From a virus, in the IMG/VR virus record IMGVR_UViG_3300034073_004354, positions 83,741 to 147,740 of that record: a stretch of DNA of 64,000 nucleotides; one strand, 5' to 3'. The position numbers and the translations under genes were made by a program. Of this stretch, positions 23,758-32,547 are shown in pieces. How positions within the stretch are numbered: the first letter of the stretch is position 1; every line of letters begins with the position of its first letter. The notes under the pieces were generated by a model. The model worked only from the letters and a program-made list of their open reading frames with translations. It made no database searches and was not told the origin of the DNA.

Positions 23758-24009
23758 TTAGACCTCTGGATCTAATGGTAAAGCTTCAGATAATCTACGG
23801 GCTTGATTGGCAACGGTTAAATATAACTGGCTAAAATATAAATTATTTTTGGCCAAAGATTCAAATCTAGTTGACGACAAATCATTATCTTCAATCTTTT
23901 TAGAAATCTTTTCATATTCTAATTGATAAATCTTTGCCTGCTCATCAGCCCATTTGGCTAGAGATAATAAACCGTCACGATTCCCGCGTTGATAATCAGT
24001 AAGATTCAT
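23758..24009 (-). CDS. Small helical protein (83 aa)
   Basis: SD GAGG before ATG 24009. Almost entirely helical and charged, with Y-Q-R-G-N-R-D-G at the N-terminus and a coiled-coil-like middle (Y-E-K-I-S-K-K-I-E-D). It ends immediately before the HhH gene, sharing SD sequence. Function unknown. Confidence 0.65.
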   Translation of the reverse strand: MNLTDYQRGNRDGLLSLAKWADEQAKIYQLEYEKISKKIEDNDLSSTRFESLAKNNLYFSQLYLTVANQARRLSEALPLDPEV

Positions 24010-24028
24010 TGTAACCTCATAAAAGCAG

Positions 24029-24058
24029 AAGGTGTAGCAGCCTAAACCACCACACCTT
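24029..24058 (-). terminator. Hairpin, weak terminator
   Basis: AAGGTGT pairs with ACACCTT (7 bp, possibly extended) just after the stop of the 196-residue gene, and CTGCTTTTA follows on the minus strand. It may partly stop transcription before the 83-residue gene. Confidence 0.45.
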
Positions 24059-24076
24059 TAGAATATAATTTTAGAA

Positions 24077-24667
24077 TCAAAATCCGATAATATATCCGCG
24101 TTCTCGAAGTTTGCCCTCAGCAAAAGATTTAACATCACCTTCTGCACGTTGCCCATGATGAACAAAGGGGGTGTCAATTTGGTATTCACCGGCAACAATA
24201 ACCCGCCACTTAGGAGAGCCCTTGATAATCTGGGCTACCTCATCCCCAAAGATAGTGGTAAGTCTAAAGCCACTAATGTGGGTAGTGCTGGTGGCTACTT
24301 TTACAAACTCTTTTGGTGACTGCCCTGGTGGAACGGGAACTTCATTAACTGGATTACCATCAGTTCCAATAGGCTCCCAAGGCTTTGTAATCTTACCCAG
24401 CACTTGGATTAAAGATAGAGCTTGCGAAGGCTGTGTTCTTAGTTCTTCAACAAGTTGAGTGATGATTGATGGTGTTGAACTAGTAACCTCTGGATAATCA
24501 AAAATTTGATGTGTAGGGATTACTGGTTCTACTTCAATAGAAAGGGCACCCATCTCAATAGGTGTTTTTTCAATCTCTTCTGCTGTGCTCATATAAGTCT
24601 CCTGTCTTGATACTTTTTGACCTTTTTGTTTTTTTGAAAATTTAACTTCATCTGTGCTTTCTTCCAT
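24077..24667 (-). CDS. Hypothetical protein, possible structural (196 aa)
   Basis: ATG 24667 has GAGG upstream; the longer frame runs into the previous gene. The first ~45 residues are charged and disordered, then Pro/Glu-rich, then a globular part from ~90 (W-R-V-I-V-A-G-E-Y-Q-I-D) ending in a basic helix. No enzyme motif is visible. Confidence 0.6.
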   Translation of the reverse strand: MEESTDEVKFSKKQKGQKVSRQETYMSTAEEIEKTPIEMGALSIEVEPVIPTHQIFDYPEVTSSTPSIITQLVEELRTQPSQALSLIQVLGKITKPWEPIGTDGNPVNEVPVPPGQSPKEFVKVATSTTHISGFRLTTIFGDEVAQIIKGSPKWRVIVAGEYQIDTPFVHHGQRAEGDVKSFAEGKLRERGYIIGF

Positions 24668-24674
24668 GTTTACC

Positions 24675-25337
24675 TCACTTAATTTTAGTGCTAGCTTTCT
24701 TGATTGTATTCGTGCTGCCGTGAACTTCAAACATTACTGTTTTACTTCGTGTATGATCATTTACCTTGCACAAAGTACAGGTATTGCAAGTTATATCTTG
24801 CTTGCCGGGAACATCATGTCTGGCAGGACAAAGATATGCCATTTCACCATTAGAAAGCTTCTTTGACTTTGGTGAGTTAGGCGGAACAATCAATGTAGTT
24901 GCCCACCCCATACCCCTAGCCTCAGAAACTTCTTCTTCTGTTTGACAAGAAGCACGAAACCATTTCTTTAAAGGCTGCGAAGCTTCTTCCTTCCAAGTGT
25001 GGGTATAGCCAATATTGATTAGGCCAGCTTCCACTACCTCATCACATTCTTTTAGTGTTTGTTCTACATCACCGACGACATCACCAGCAATACGATGCCG
25101 TACAATTCGACAACTATTTAATCTTTCAGAAACTGCTTCCTTAAGTGAGGCATATTTGATTGCACCACGCTCCAACTTGCCACCCAAGATATTAATGTAA
25201 AATAGTCCCCAGGCGTAGCAACCACCTGTCTTTAGGGTGCAACTATCTGGACAAGTACTTTTAGGCGAGTAAGAAGCTACTACCATTCCTGTCTTCTTAT
25301 CTTTTGACCTTGGAACCCAATGCACTTTTCTTGTCAT
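24675..25337 (-). CDS. Cys-rich phage protein (DUF7227-like)
   Basis: Conserved cysteine groups: C-P-D-S-C-T-L-K-T-G-G-C-Y-A near the N-terminus, and C-P-A-R-H ... C-N-T-C-T-L-C at the C-terminus followed by F-E-V-H-G. This arrangement matches a phage family I recall as DUF7227, related to gp88-like proteins. The cysteines may hold iron-sulfur or zinc. ATG 25337 is chosen because GAGGATTAAT precedes it; the longer frame has none. Function unknown. Confidence 0.7.
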   Translation of the reverse strand: MTRKVHWVPRSKDKKTGMVVASYSPKSTCPDSCTLKTGGCYAWGLFYINILGGKLERGAIKYASLKEAVSERLNSCRIVRHRIAGDVVGDVEQTLKECDEVVEAGLINIGYTHTWKEEASQPLKKWFRASCQTEEEVSEARGMGWATTLIVPPNSPKSKKLSNGEMAYLCPARHDVPGKQDITCNTCTLCKVNDHTRSKTVMFEVHGSTNTIKKASTKIK

Positions 25338-25338
25338 A

Positions 25339-25554
25339 TTAATCCTCAACAAATTTATCAATTTCTTCACACCAGACTAAATAAAGTTTGCCTTTATACT
25401 TCAAGTGATATAGGTTTTTGTCTGTAAAGACAACGGATTCAAATCCAACAACCTCCATAGGCTTTGGAACTAAATCCCAAAGCGAGTCTATTAAATCTGG
25501 TTCGTTCTTAAGGAATTCTTTCCAAGAACGATATTTTAAAATTACTTTTGCCAC
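25339..25554 (-). CDS. Small hypothetical protein (71 aa)
   Basis: Starts M-A-K-V-I-L-K-Y-R-S-W-K-E-F-L and is followed by a beta-rich half (L-Y-H-L-K-Y-K-G-K-L-Y-L-V). The stop codon TAA is part of the SD/spacing of the next gene. It is divergent from the PLD gene at 25588. Function unknown. Confidence 0.6.
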   Translation of the reverse strand: MAKVILKYRSWKEFLKNEPDLIDSLWDLVPKPMEVVGFESVVFTDKNLYHLKYKGKLYLVWCEEIDKFVED

Positions 25555-25587
25555 TATTATTATTTAACATAAGGATTGGGGGTAATC

Positions 25588-26052
25588 ATGGGACAATACT
25601 TTGATACATATTTTTCACCAAATGGTGGTGCTGCTGATTATATAGTTAAATTTATAGATAAAACATCAGCGACCTTAGATATCGCAGTTTATAGTCTAAC
25701 CCATGATTTAATTTCAGATGCCATTATTAGAGCGCAAAAACGTGGTGTTAAGATTAGATTTTTAACGGACGATTTGCAATCTAAAGGTGGCGGTTCTGAT
25801 GATGAAAAATTAGAAGCAGCAGGTGTTTTGGTTAGAAGAGATACGCAATCTGGACTTATGCATCATAAGTTTGTGATTAGCGATCAAAATGCTTTAGGTC
25901 TAGGTAGTTTTAATTGGTCTATTAACGCTGACAAACGCAATATGGAAAACTGGAATGTTTGCAGAATTAAGTATGTAATAGAAGACTACCAGAAAGAATT
26001 TGAGAAGATTTGGGACTTAAACAAACCTAAAGCCGCCCCACCAACTATATAG
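25588..26052 (+). CDS. Phospholipase D-superfamily nuclease (single HKD)
   Basis: Residues ~90-115 hold the catalytic motif M-H-H-K-F-V-I-S-D followed by L-G-L-G-S-F-N-W-S and N-M-E-N, as in Nuc-type endonucleases that work as dimers. S-A-T-L-D-I-A-V-Y-S-L-T near the start also matches. ATG 25588 follows GGGGGT by four bases. No signal peptide is visible, so it likely cleaves DNA in the cytoplasm, e.g. host DNA. Isolated plus-strand gene. Confidence 0.9.
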   Translation: MGQYFDTYFSPNGGAADYIVKFIDKTSATLDIAVYSLTHDLISDAIIRAQKRGVKIRFLTDDLQSKGGGSDDEKLEAAGVLVRRDTQSGLMHHKFVISDQNALGLGSFNWSINADKRNMENWNVCRIKYVIEDYQKEFEKIWDLNKPKAAPPTI

Positions 26053-26073
26053 CTGTAGCAATCCAAATATTAA

Positions 26074-26439
26074 TCAGTTTTTCTTGATCTTGTCTGAAAG
26101 AATATCTAGGTGAAAAAGTAAACTTTCTACTTTGGCCGGATCACAAAGATCAAATATTTGGTCTAAATCCCAAGTGGAATTGGGGACAATCTTTCCTTCT
26201 AAATTTTTCTTGGTAGAAAGGTGGTATCCAAACCATTGCGTTTCAAAAGACCCATCATCTAGCTTATTGATAAAGCAACCATAAATGGTTCCATCTAAAA
26301 TATAAGCTTGAATACCAACTTCTTTTAATCTAGATACTAGGTTGTTATTAGGATGCCAAAACAACTCCCAATCCTGCCTAGATAATCCAGAAATACTAAT
26401 ATAATCGTCGTTTACTTTAGAAGTTTGGATTGTATCCAA
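26074..26439 (-). CDS. Small cap-motif family protein (outlying member)
   Basis: The C-terminus W-D-L-D-Q-I-F-D-L-C-D-P-A-K then L-L-F-H-L-D-I-L fits the cap motif of the paralogue array at 56-61.6 kb. The N-terminal half has Trp-rich beta elements (D-W-E-L-F-W-H-P-N-N-N). It is monocistronic with its own promoter candidate. Function unknown. Confidence 0.6.
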   Translation of the reverse strand: MDTIQTSKVNDDYISISGLSRQDWELFWHPNNNLVSRLKEVGIQAYILDGTIYGCFINKLDDGSFETQWFGYHLSTKKNLEGKIVPNSTWDLDQIFDLCDPAKVESLLFHLDILSDKIKKN

Positions 26440-26482
26440 AATCGGACTCCTGATGTTGCAAATAGAAATACTATTTGCTTGT

Positions 26483-26511
26483 AGTATACTCTTTTTGTAT
26501 TTTTACTACAA
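26483..26511 (-). promoter_or_regulatory. Promoter candidate with downstream hairpin
   Basis: Minus strand TTGTAG (26511-26506), 17 bases, TATACT (26488-26483). Downstream an 8-bp hairpin (GCAAATAG / CTATTTGC, 26458-26478) precedes the SD of the gene at 26439. The -35 is weak and there is no TGn. Confidence 0.45.
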
Positions 26512-26563
26512 AACTTTAAGAACCCTATAATAATTCTAAAGTAATTTTCAGATATTATTAGTT

Positions 26564-27847
26564 TTAAAACCCAACAAAGCTCTTTGACTTTTCTTTAATA
26601 TTTTGATTAATCAAAATATCATCGTCTAAGCTCTCTTTTAAAGAATAGATTTCTGCTAATGAGTACTGAGTTTTGTTATCATTAATCTCTACACCAATAT
26701 TTTTGGCAAGCTTTTTAGCATCTTCCCTGTCTAGGGGGCCGAATTCATATTTGGAAATCAGCCTTCCTTTTCTAAGCAGAGCTTCGTCAATACAATTGAT
26801 TTCAGTATTAAAAGTTAAAATAACTTGAATATTAAAAATATCATTTAGAATACCATCTGTAATATTTAGAAGTGTAGAAACAACGGCACTTCTAAATCCG
26901 CCATTGGAATCTCGCTTAGAGATAATAGACTCTGCATCCTCAATAATAAAAACAGATTGTTCGTCGCCAAAAGTTTCAACCATAAAGGAGTTAAAGTCTG
27001 GTGACTCTAGGCTCTCTAAAACATGCTTGGGAATAAGGACTACTCTTTTACCTAGCTCTACCAGCTTAGGAATAATACTTCTAATGTAGTAGGTCTTACC
27101 AGTTCCAGGCAGGCCATGAAACATAACAATGCCCTTGCTTCGACTAGCGATTCTGTTGATTAGTTTGTTGTGATAATTTTCAAACCCTTCGCCATAATGA
27201 AGATCTAAATCGTAAAGCCCTGGATGTTCTAAGTCCACATTTCTTAGAAATAGTCCGGTGGGTGATGTAGCAATCATATCAATATGAGAAGCAGACTTAG
27301 TATGCTTAAGATAAGTGATAGTCTTTAGATTATTAACAAGTTGACTTACAACTGTGTTAGAAGTCTTATAAATTATTGAAACATCAAAGCAAGATAAAAT
27401 AGTTCCCTGAAAAGTTTCATCATCAGAAATATTGGAGTATTCGCTGGCTGGAGCGTATTCAATCTGACCTAGAGAAATAAAGATGGACTCATCACCAATC
27501 TTTAAAAGAAGCACACACCCAATTGGCAAACCACCCATAGTATGGTTTGACATAAGATGATATACAACACCACTTTCTTTTAGGATCTTAATAAATGAAT
27601 TTAGCTTGACAGGCTGAAAGAATAAAACAGATGGTGAAGAACCAAAATATTTTTCAGCACCCAACTTAACCCAATCAGAAAATGAACACTCAACCACACT
27701 ATGGTTAAAATAATCAACATCCAAGTTCTGGATACCATAGTGATTGTCCAAGAATAAGAATGGTGAATTAATCTTATCAAATACACTTACTTCGGCGGCA
27801 TCTCTGTTGCGCTTGGACACCTTCACACCTCGTAATAATCTAGGCAT
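26564..27847 (-). CDS. AAA-family ATPase (427 aa)
   Basis: The C-terminal half is an AAA module: Walker A G-L-P-G-T-G-K-T, Walker B F-I-I-E-D-A-E, sensor-1 L-T-F-N-T-E and an arginine-finger-like L-L-R-K-G-R-L, in the style of BCS1-like ATPases. The N-terminal ~220 residues are unfamiliar and could bind substrate. The protein ends F-V-G-F, similar to G-V-G-F of the intein-bearing ATPase at 40883-44431. It overlaps the end of lysS by eight bases, so the two are coupled. Role unknown. Confidence 0.85.
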   Translation of the reverse strand: MPRLLRGVKVSKRNRDAAEVSVFDKINSPFLFLDNHYGIQNLDVDYFNHSVVECSFSDWVKLGAEKYFGSSPSVLFFQPVKLNSFIKILKESGVVYHLMSNHTMGGLPIGCVLLLKIGDESIFISLGQIEYAPASEYSNISDDETFQGTILSCFDVSIIYKTSNTVVSQLVNNLKTITYLKHTKSASHIDMIATSPTGLFLRNVDLEHPGLYDLDLHYGEGFENYHNKLINRIASRSKGIVMFHGLPGTGKTYYIRSIIPKLVELGKRVVLIPKHVLESLESPDFNSFMVETFGDEQSVFIIEDAESIISKRDSNGGFRSAVVSTLLNITDGILNDIFNIQVILTFNTEINCIDEALLRKGRLISKYEFGPLDREDAKKLAKNIGVEINDNKTQYSLAEIYSLKESLDDDILINQNIKEKSKSFVGF

Positions 27848-29297
27848 CTTTTACCTTCCTTGTTGGAAATAAAATTACATCACGAATACTAGACTTATTT
27901 GTTAATAACATTACTAATCTATCAATTCCAATTCCTTGACCAGCAGTAGGAGGCATACCGTAAGACAAGGCTCTAATGTAGTCTTGATCAAAATACATAG
28001 CCTCATCATCACCATTAGACTTTCTAACAGACTGTAAGTTGAACCTTTCTGCTTGGTCTACTGGATCGTTTAATTCTGAAAAACCATTGGCAATTTCAAA
28101 ACCATTGATAAATAACTCAAAACGATCTGTAAGTCTTGGATCATCATCATTCCTTCTAGCTAAGGGGCTTAGTTCTGCTGGATATAGAGTAATAAAAGTT
28201 GGATTAATTAGATTTGGTTCAACAAAAAGATCAAAGACCTTTTGTTGCAAATCACCCAAACTTCCTTCCAGATTGGCAAAACCTTTTTGATTTAGGAATG
28301 AAATAATCGAATCTTGTGACCAAGGATCTTGAACACCAGCCTCAATTAAGGATTGACAAAATGGCAAAGTGGTCCAGCTAGAAAAATCAATACACCTATC
28401 TTCATAGGTTAGATTTAAGGAGCCATTAATTTCAAGGACCAGATCATTGATAAGTGATGTAGTAAAAGAAATTAAGTCTTGATAAGTAGCGTGGGCTTGA
28501 TAAAACTCCACCATTGTAAATTCTGGATTATGCTTCTGTGAGATTCCTTCGTTTCTAAAATTCTTTCCAATCTCAAAGACTCTCTCGAATCCGCCTACGA
28601 TTAACCTTTTTAGATAAAGCTCTGGAGCAATACGCATATAAAGCTCTGTATCAAGAGCATTATGGTGCGTTTGAAATGGTTTTGCAGTTGCCCCGCCCGG
28701 AATTGTTTGAAGAATTGGTGTTTCTACTTCAACAAAACTATGATCTTCTAGGTAGTGACGGATAAACTTGATAATTTTAAAACGTAGCTCAAATGTCTTT
28801 CGTGAGTCTTGATTTACAATTAGATCAAGATATCGCATTCTATGTCTTGTTTCGATATCTGTTAGGCCAGCAACCTTATCCGGCATACCTTGCATACACT
28901 TTGAATAAAGAGAAAGCTCCTTACATTCAAAGGTTAATTCTCCGGTTCTGGTTCGCGTAAAAAAACCTGTTACAAAAATCCAATCGCCCACATCAACCTT
29001 CTTCCAGGCATGAAAAGATTCAGCAGTTACCAGATTCTTTTTTACAGATAGCTGGATTGACTCACCAGAAACATCTGCTCGGGCAAAGCCAAGATTTCCC
29101 ATTTCATTTTTAAATCTAACTCTTGCAGCAAAAGTAAAAATACCATCTGCCTCCAAGGTTAGAATAGACTCTTCACGAATTGATCTAATCTGTTCTGCAA
29201 TATCTTCACAGACCTTCTTTCCAGATGGATATGGATTAATTCCCGATGCTCTTAACTCTTGGAGCTTCTTTAATTGAGCAGAATCAAATTCAAACAT
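27840..29297 (-). CDS. lysS: Lysyl-tRNA synthetase, class II
   Basis: Charges tRNA-Lys. The N-terminal OB-fold anticodon-binding domain (to ~145) is followed by the class II catalytic domain with motif 1 (V-E-V-E-T-P-I-L-Q), motif 2 (F-R-N-E-G-I then P-E-F-T-M-V-E-F-Y) and motif 3 (G-I-G-I-D-R-L-V-M-L-L). G-G-A-T-A-K-P-F is typical of LysRS. Length 485 aa is full. No tRNA-Lys gene is seen here, so it probably acts on host tRNA. It heads the pair with the AAA ATPase. Confidence 0.97.
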   Translation of the reverse strand: MFEFDSAQLKKLQELRASGINPYPSGKKVCEDIAEQIRSIREESILTLEADGIFTFAARVRFKNEMGNLGFARADVSGESIQLSVKKNLVTAESFHAWKKVDVGDWIFVTGFFTRTRTGELTFECKELSLYSKCMQGMPDKVAGLTDIETRHRMRYLDLIVNQDSRKTFELRFKIIKFIRHYLEDHSFVEVETPILQTIPGGATAKPFQTHHNALDTELYMRIAPELYLKRLIVGGFERVFEIGKNFRNEGISQKHNPEFTMVEFYQAHATYQDLISFTTSLINDLVLEINGSLNLTYEDRCIDFSSWTTLPFCQSLIEAGVQDPWSQDSIISFLNQKGFANLEGSLGDLQQKVFDLFVEPNLINPTFITLYPAELSPLARRNDDDPRLTDRFELFINGFEIANGFSELNDPVDQAERFNLQSVRKSNGDDEAMYFDQDYIRALSYGMPPTAGQGIGIDRLVMLLTNKSSIRDVILFPTRKVKDA

Positions 29298-29299
29298 CT

Positions 29300-29656
29300 T
29301 TACCCCAATACAAGTTCAAGTTCGACAATAATAAAACAGATGGCATCTTTATCCATAAGAGTTCGACCATCTAAGATTTCTTGAATTGCTGTTTCCCTAA
29401 TATTTTTGATTGTGGAAACAATCTCCAAAACCTCAGTTTTATTGCAAAGGTTGTTGTTTAAAAGATTATAGTATTCTTTGTGTTTTTTGAGGAATTGGCT
29501 TCTGTAGGCGGAAGTATCTGAAGATTTCTCGCAATCTTCAATTACCTTTTTCCACCTATCATATAAAGATTGAAGGCGACTCAAAACTGAATCGCCTTTT
29601 AATTTTGTTTTAGATCTAAAATTATCAAGGTAACTATCAATTTCAACGAAGTGCAT
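29300..29656 (-). CDS. Hypothetical helical protein (118 aa)
   Basis: Helical throughout, with Lys/Glu-rich stretches (Y-D-R-W-K-K-V-I-E-D). Its stop is two bases from the lysS start. A TTTAAT-N17-TGCTATACT promoter candidate lies right before its SD (GAGGGG), so it is likely the first gene of the unit with lysS and the AAA ATPase. Function unknown. Confidence 0.65.
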   Translation of the reverse strand: MHFVEIDSYLDNFRSKTKLKGDSVLSRLQSLYDRWKKVIEDCEKSSDTSAYRSQFLKKHKEYYNLLNNNLCNKTEVLEIVSTIKNIRETAIQEILDGRTLMDKDAICFIIVELELVLG

Positions 29657-29671
29657 TTACCCCTCTGCTTT

Positions 29672-29700
29672 AGTATAGCAGATACTATTTTAAAATTAAA
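29672..29700 (-). promoter_or_regulatory. Promoter candidate, TTTAAT-N17-TATACT with extended -10
   Basis: Minus strand TTTAAT (29700-29695), 17 bases, TGCTATACT (-10 at 29677-29672). Third instance of this arrangement in the window. It precedes the unit 118-aa gene - lysS - AAA ATPase. Confidence 0.65.
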
Positions 29701-29718
29701 CTATTTTTAGAGCTACCC

Positions 29719-30240
29719 TTATTTTAGTAATCCTGGGTTTTCTTTAACCAGCAGCTTATATTTATTTTTGGTTAGCTTGCCAGCTTTGGAATAAAGAGTT
29801 ACACCGTCTAGATGCTCCATTTCGTGCAAAATAATTCTGGCTTGCCAATCTTCAAATTCCTGCTCAGTGACTTCTCCAGACAAAGTTTGGTAAGAAACCT
29901 TGATGCTAAGGGGTCTTTCTACCTGAACCTTTAGGCTTGGAAAAGAAAGACATTGTTCTTCGGCCTTTACAGTTTCTTCAGATGTGCTAAGCAATCTTGG
30001 ATTAATCATTTTAAGCAATTCATTACCATATTGTTTATTGACGCAGTAACCAATATCAGCTACCAAAACCCGAATAGATAATCCGACTTGTGGTGCCGCC
30101 AAGCCTACGCCACGGGAAGCATACATTGTTACGGCCATATCTGATAAGGTTTTATCTAGTTCTGGACCAAACTCTTCTGGTGTAACTTCACGGCACAAGG
30201 TGGATAGTGATTTGTCTTTATATTTTTTAATTTGAAACAT
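29719..30240 (-). CDS. def: Peptide deformylase
   Basis: Metalloenzyme that removes the N-formyl group from new proteins. Motif I G-V-G-L-A-A-P-Q-V-G is exact. Motif II is E-Q-C-L-S (usual E-G-C-L-S) and motif III is H-E-M-E-H-L-D-G (usual H-E-x-D-H). The metal ligands Cys, His and His and the catalytic Glu are kept, so it should be active. Length 173 aa includes a short C-terminal helix. PDF genes occur in cyanophages and huge phages. Confidence 0.95.
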   Translation of the reverse strand: MFQIKKYKDKSLSTLCREVTPEEFGPELDKTLSDMAVTMYASRGVGLAAPQVGLSIRVLVADIGYCVNKQYGNELLKMINPRLLSTSEETVKAEEQCLSFPSLKVQVERPLSIKVSYQTLSGEVTEQEFEDWQARIILHEMEHLDGVTLYSKAGKLTKNKYKLLVKENPGLLK

Positions 30241-30253
30241 TTAAAATCCTATT

Positions 30254-30592
30254 TTATGATTCTTTCTTCTTTGACTTCTTGGTTTCAACCACTTCGGGAG
30301 GTAATGGCTCTGGCTTGGGGGCAGGAGGTGACATAACTTGCTGTAAAGCTTGTGCTTGTTGGGCGGTCTGCTGAACAGTTTGCTGTACAGACTGTTGAGC
30401 GGCCTGTTGTAGTTTTAAAACCTCCGCCTCATATTTTCTTAGGTCAACAACACTGTCTGCCAAATGCTTTAGCCAACCGATTCTAGTCATGTGAGTTTCG
30501 TAATTAGTTTCTTGCTGCTTAATTAGCTGCTCCAAAGATTTTAGCATAGTAATACTTTTATTGTACCTTTCTTCAATTTCTTGTGGACTCAT
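30254..30592 (-). CDS. Coiled-coil protein with Gln/Ala-rich repeat
   Basis: Helical throughout. Residues ~65-90 are a Gln/Thr/Val/Ala repeat, followed by a Pro-rich and then Lys-rich tail. It looks like a small rod or scaffold protein. SD AGGAG before ATG; 13 bases upstream of def. Function unknown. Confidence 0.65.
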   Translation of the reverse strand: MSPQEIEERYNKSITMLKSLEQLIKQQETNYETHMTRIGWLKHLADSVVDLRKYEAEVLKLQQAAQQSVQQTVQQTAQQAQALQQVMSPPAPKPEPLPPEVVETKKSKKKES

Positions 30593-30655
30593 TTTTTCTC
30601 CTTTTGTTAAGATAACATACTAATTTATATTAGTAAAGTCAAGGGGTGTTCTTCG

Positions 30656-31033
30656 ATGCCAAAAATAACGAGATTTTTTAATGATATAAGTATTACCACA
30701 TCTGGAATTGAAATATTAGATATTTTAAGTGGTATTAAAAATATACACAATGGAATAATAGAACAAATTATTATACAAAGAAAATCTGGTTCCGCAACAT
30801 TAATGAATGTAGAAATTAGATATGAAGCTGGGTACTCAGGTCGTGAAAAATTAATTTACTTATTTGAGGATGCAGAACTCCCAACATTCGTAGATAGTGA
30901 TATCCATGCGCCATTCAGCTTATCTAGCAGAAAAGAAAACGACGGTGATATTCATCTTTATATTTTACCAGATGCTAATTGTACCGTCAGTATCAGGCTG
31001 GATATAAATCTAGAAGATAAGCTGGGAATTTAG
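30656..31033 (+). CDS. Putative virion protein (125 aa)
   Basis: Beta-rich with I-I-I-Q-R-K-S-G-S-A and a C-terminal V-S-I-R-L-D-I-N-L, of the type seen in tail or head decoration proteins. AAGGGG lies upstream of the ATG, and an inverted repeat (TACTAAT / ATTAGTA) lies in the gap before it. It overlaps the convergent gene by four bases. No family recognised. Confidence 0.55.
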   Translation: MPKITRFFNDISITTSGIEILDILSGIKNIHNGIIEQIIIQRKSGSATLMNVEIRYEAGYSGREKLIYLFEDAELPTFVDSDIHAPFSLSSRKENDGDIHLYILPDANCTVSIRLDINLEDKLGI

Positions 31034-31302
31034 TACAGTTCTTCAAAGCGTAAGGCTAGGGCTTTAGCTTCGTAATAGTAATAAACTGCAGACTTACCGT
31101 TTTCCAGCTTACATTCTACCAGGGTGGGTTGTGTAGTTCTGTTATTGCAGGGAGATATTATTTTGGTCACAATACCTAGTGATTCTGATACCCTATTTTT
31201 TACTAAGTCATAATCTATATCATAACTGGCAAAATCTATAGAATACTTGGATGCTTTCAAAATAACAGCCACGCCAATCTCAAAAGGCTCTATGGAATGC
31301 AT
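31030..31302 (-). CDS. Small hypothetical protein (90 aa)
   Basis: SD GGAGG before ATG 31302. A single beta-barrel-like small domain with L-V-E-C-K-L-E-N-G-K-S-A-V-Y-Y-Y-Y, ending in a short helix. No family recognised. Confidence 0.6.
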   Translation of the reverse strand: MHSIEPFEIGVAVILKASKYSIDFASYDIDYDLVKNRVSESLGIVTKIISPCNNRTTQPTLVECKLENGKSAVYYYYEAKALALRFEELY

Positions 31303-31318
31303 AATACCTCCGAAACTA

Positions 31319-31627
31319 TTATTCTGGTTCTAGATCAATGTTTTTAAATACAGGTTCTTTTATTTCATCTTTATAGTAGCAGTTTTTACATGAATATCCT
31401 GCATAATGCACGGGCCACTCATTAGGGCTAATTCCTTCAGAGACTTTTAAGGCAGAAAAATGAAAGTCTTTTTTGCAATCGGGGCATTTACCAAAAGAAT
31501 TAAATGGAAAAATAGAATCTTTTATTTTAAAGTATAATTCTTTTTTGGTTTCTGAGCATTTATATATCTTAGGATTTTCACCTACTTTCTTTGCTCTTTT
31601 CATGGCCATATCTTTCCAATCAATCAT
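31319..31627 (-). CDS. Zinc-ribbon protein (102 aa)
   Basis: C-P-D-C-K-K near residue 48 and C-K-N-C-Y near residue 80 form a four-cysteine zinc ribbon. The N-terminus is basic and helical. It overlaps the stop of the membrane protein gene by eight bases. Function unknown. Confidence 0.65.
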   Translation of the reverse strand: MIDWKDMAMKRAKKVGENPKIYKCSETKKELYFKIKDSIFPFNSFGKCPDCKKDFHFSALKVSEGISPNEWPVHYAGYSCKNCYYKDEIKEPVFKNIDLEPE

Positions 31628-31826
31628 GACTGCCCCCTCCTCTTATTTTATTTATAACAACAAAAGCAATTAGCGAAGTTAAACTAGCTGACATTATAGT
31701 AAAAAAAGCACTTTGATCAAAGGTAAATCCAATAATAAATGTTAGCCCCCAAACAAACTTCCAGTCCGATAAAAGATTGTAAACCAAAAGTTTAAAATCA
31801 ACTTTGTCATCTATAAACTTTTTCAT
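31620..31826 (-). CDS. Small membrane protein, holin-like (68 aa)
   Basis: ATG 31826 is preceded by AGGAGG at good spacing. Two hydrophobic helices (residues ~22-40 and ~42-60) are joined by a short turn, and charged ends flank them, with R-G-G-G-S-H-D at the C-terminus. Size and topology fit a holin, but any small membrane protein would look the same. Neighbouring genes do not decide it. Confidence 0.55.
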   Translation of the reverse strand: MKKFIDDKVDFKLLVYNLLSDWKFVWGLTFIIGFTFDQSAFFTIMSASLTSLIAFVVINKIRGGGSHD

Positions 31827-31834
31827 ACTACCTC

Positions 31835-32506
31835 CTAAGGTAACTGTTCTATAATACTCCAAGGTTCTGTAATACAAATATCAATAATGATTTGACTTAC
31901 TAAGTGATAAGATTCAGCAGCATCCGCACAAGAAGTAACTTGTGGTGATAACTCCCTTGGACCTACTATACTGGCAGCAATAAAAGTACTGCCCCATAAA
32001 TTTTGAAAATCTTGTGCAGATATATTAGACTGTTCGCTTTCATCAGAAACAAAAATAATTAAAGTTTGTGCTTCCGTTCTGAACCAATCACCATGAATTG
32101 TCTTGGCAGTAAGTGCTGATGAAAATCCTTCTTCTAAGCCACCAGCATTAGTTCTTAAAAGATCAATCAAGGATATAATCTCCCAACCCAAATCTGGCAA
32201 GCTAGAATCTAATTCTAAGAATAAACCATCAGTAGGATCCATGCTGATTAAAGATAATTTCCAATCAATACTTTTGTCGTCTAACTCTTGCGGAACTTTG
32301 GTTAGACCATAAGAAATAAAGCTCCAATCTTCCAACATAGAACAGCTATTATCTAACACCAACAATACATCAAGCTTCGATGATTCTTGCAAAACATCAG
32401 TATCATGCTTTATATTTGGAATTTCGCGTAATTCATTCTCAGAATTACATGACGCAACAATAACAAATAGTGTCAGCATAAATATATACTTAATATATTT
32501 TAGCAT
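31835..32506 (-). CDS. Lipoprotein with von Willebrand A domain
   Basis: A signal sequence with the lipobox V-A-S-C (Cys20) marks it as a lipoprotein. The next segment, L-D-V-L-L-V-L-D-N-S-C-S-M, holds the MIDAS metal site D-x-S-x-S of vWA domains, and a later D-E-S-E may be part of it. Similar 'D-N-S-C-S-M' lipoproteins are common in Myxococcota and relatives. It may be shown on the host surface, possibly altering adsorption or blocking other phages. Confidence 0.8.
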   Translation of the reverse strand: MLKYIKYIFMLTLFVIVASCNSENELREIPNIKHDTDVLQESSKLDVLLVLDNSCSMLEDWSFISYGLTKVPQELDDKSIDWKLSLISMDPTDGLFLELDSSLPDLGWEIISLIDLLRTNAGGLEEGFSSALTAKTIHGDWFRTEAQTLIIFVSDESEQSNISAQDFQNLWGSTFIAASIVGPRELSPQVTSCADAAESYHLVSQIIIDICITEPWSIIEQLP

Positions 32507-32547
32507 TTTCCCTCTCTATGTTTTAGATGTTACCTCGCTTTAAATTA

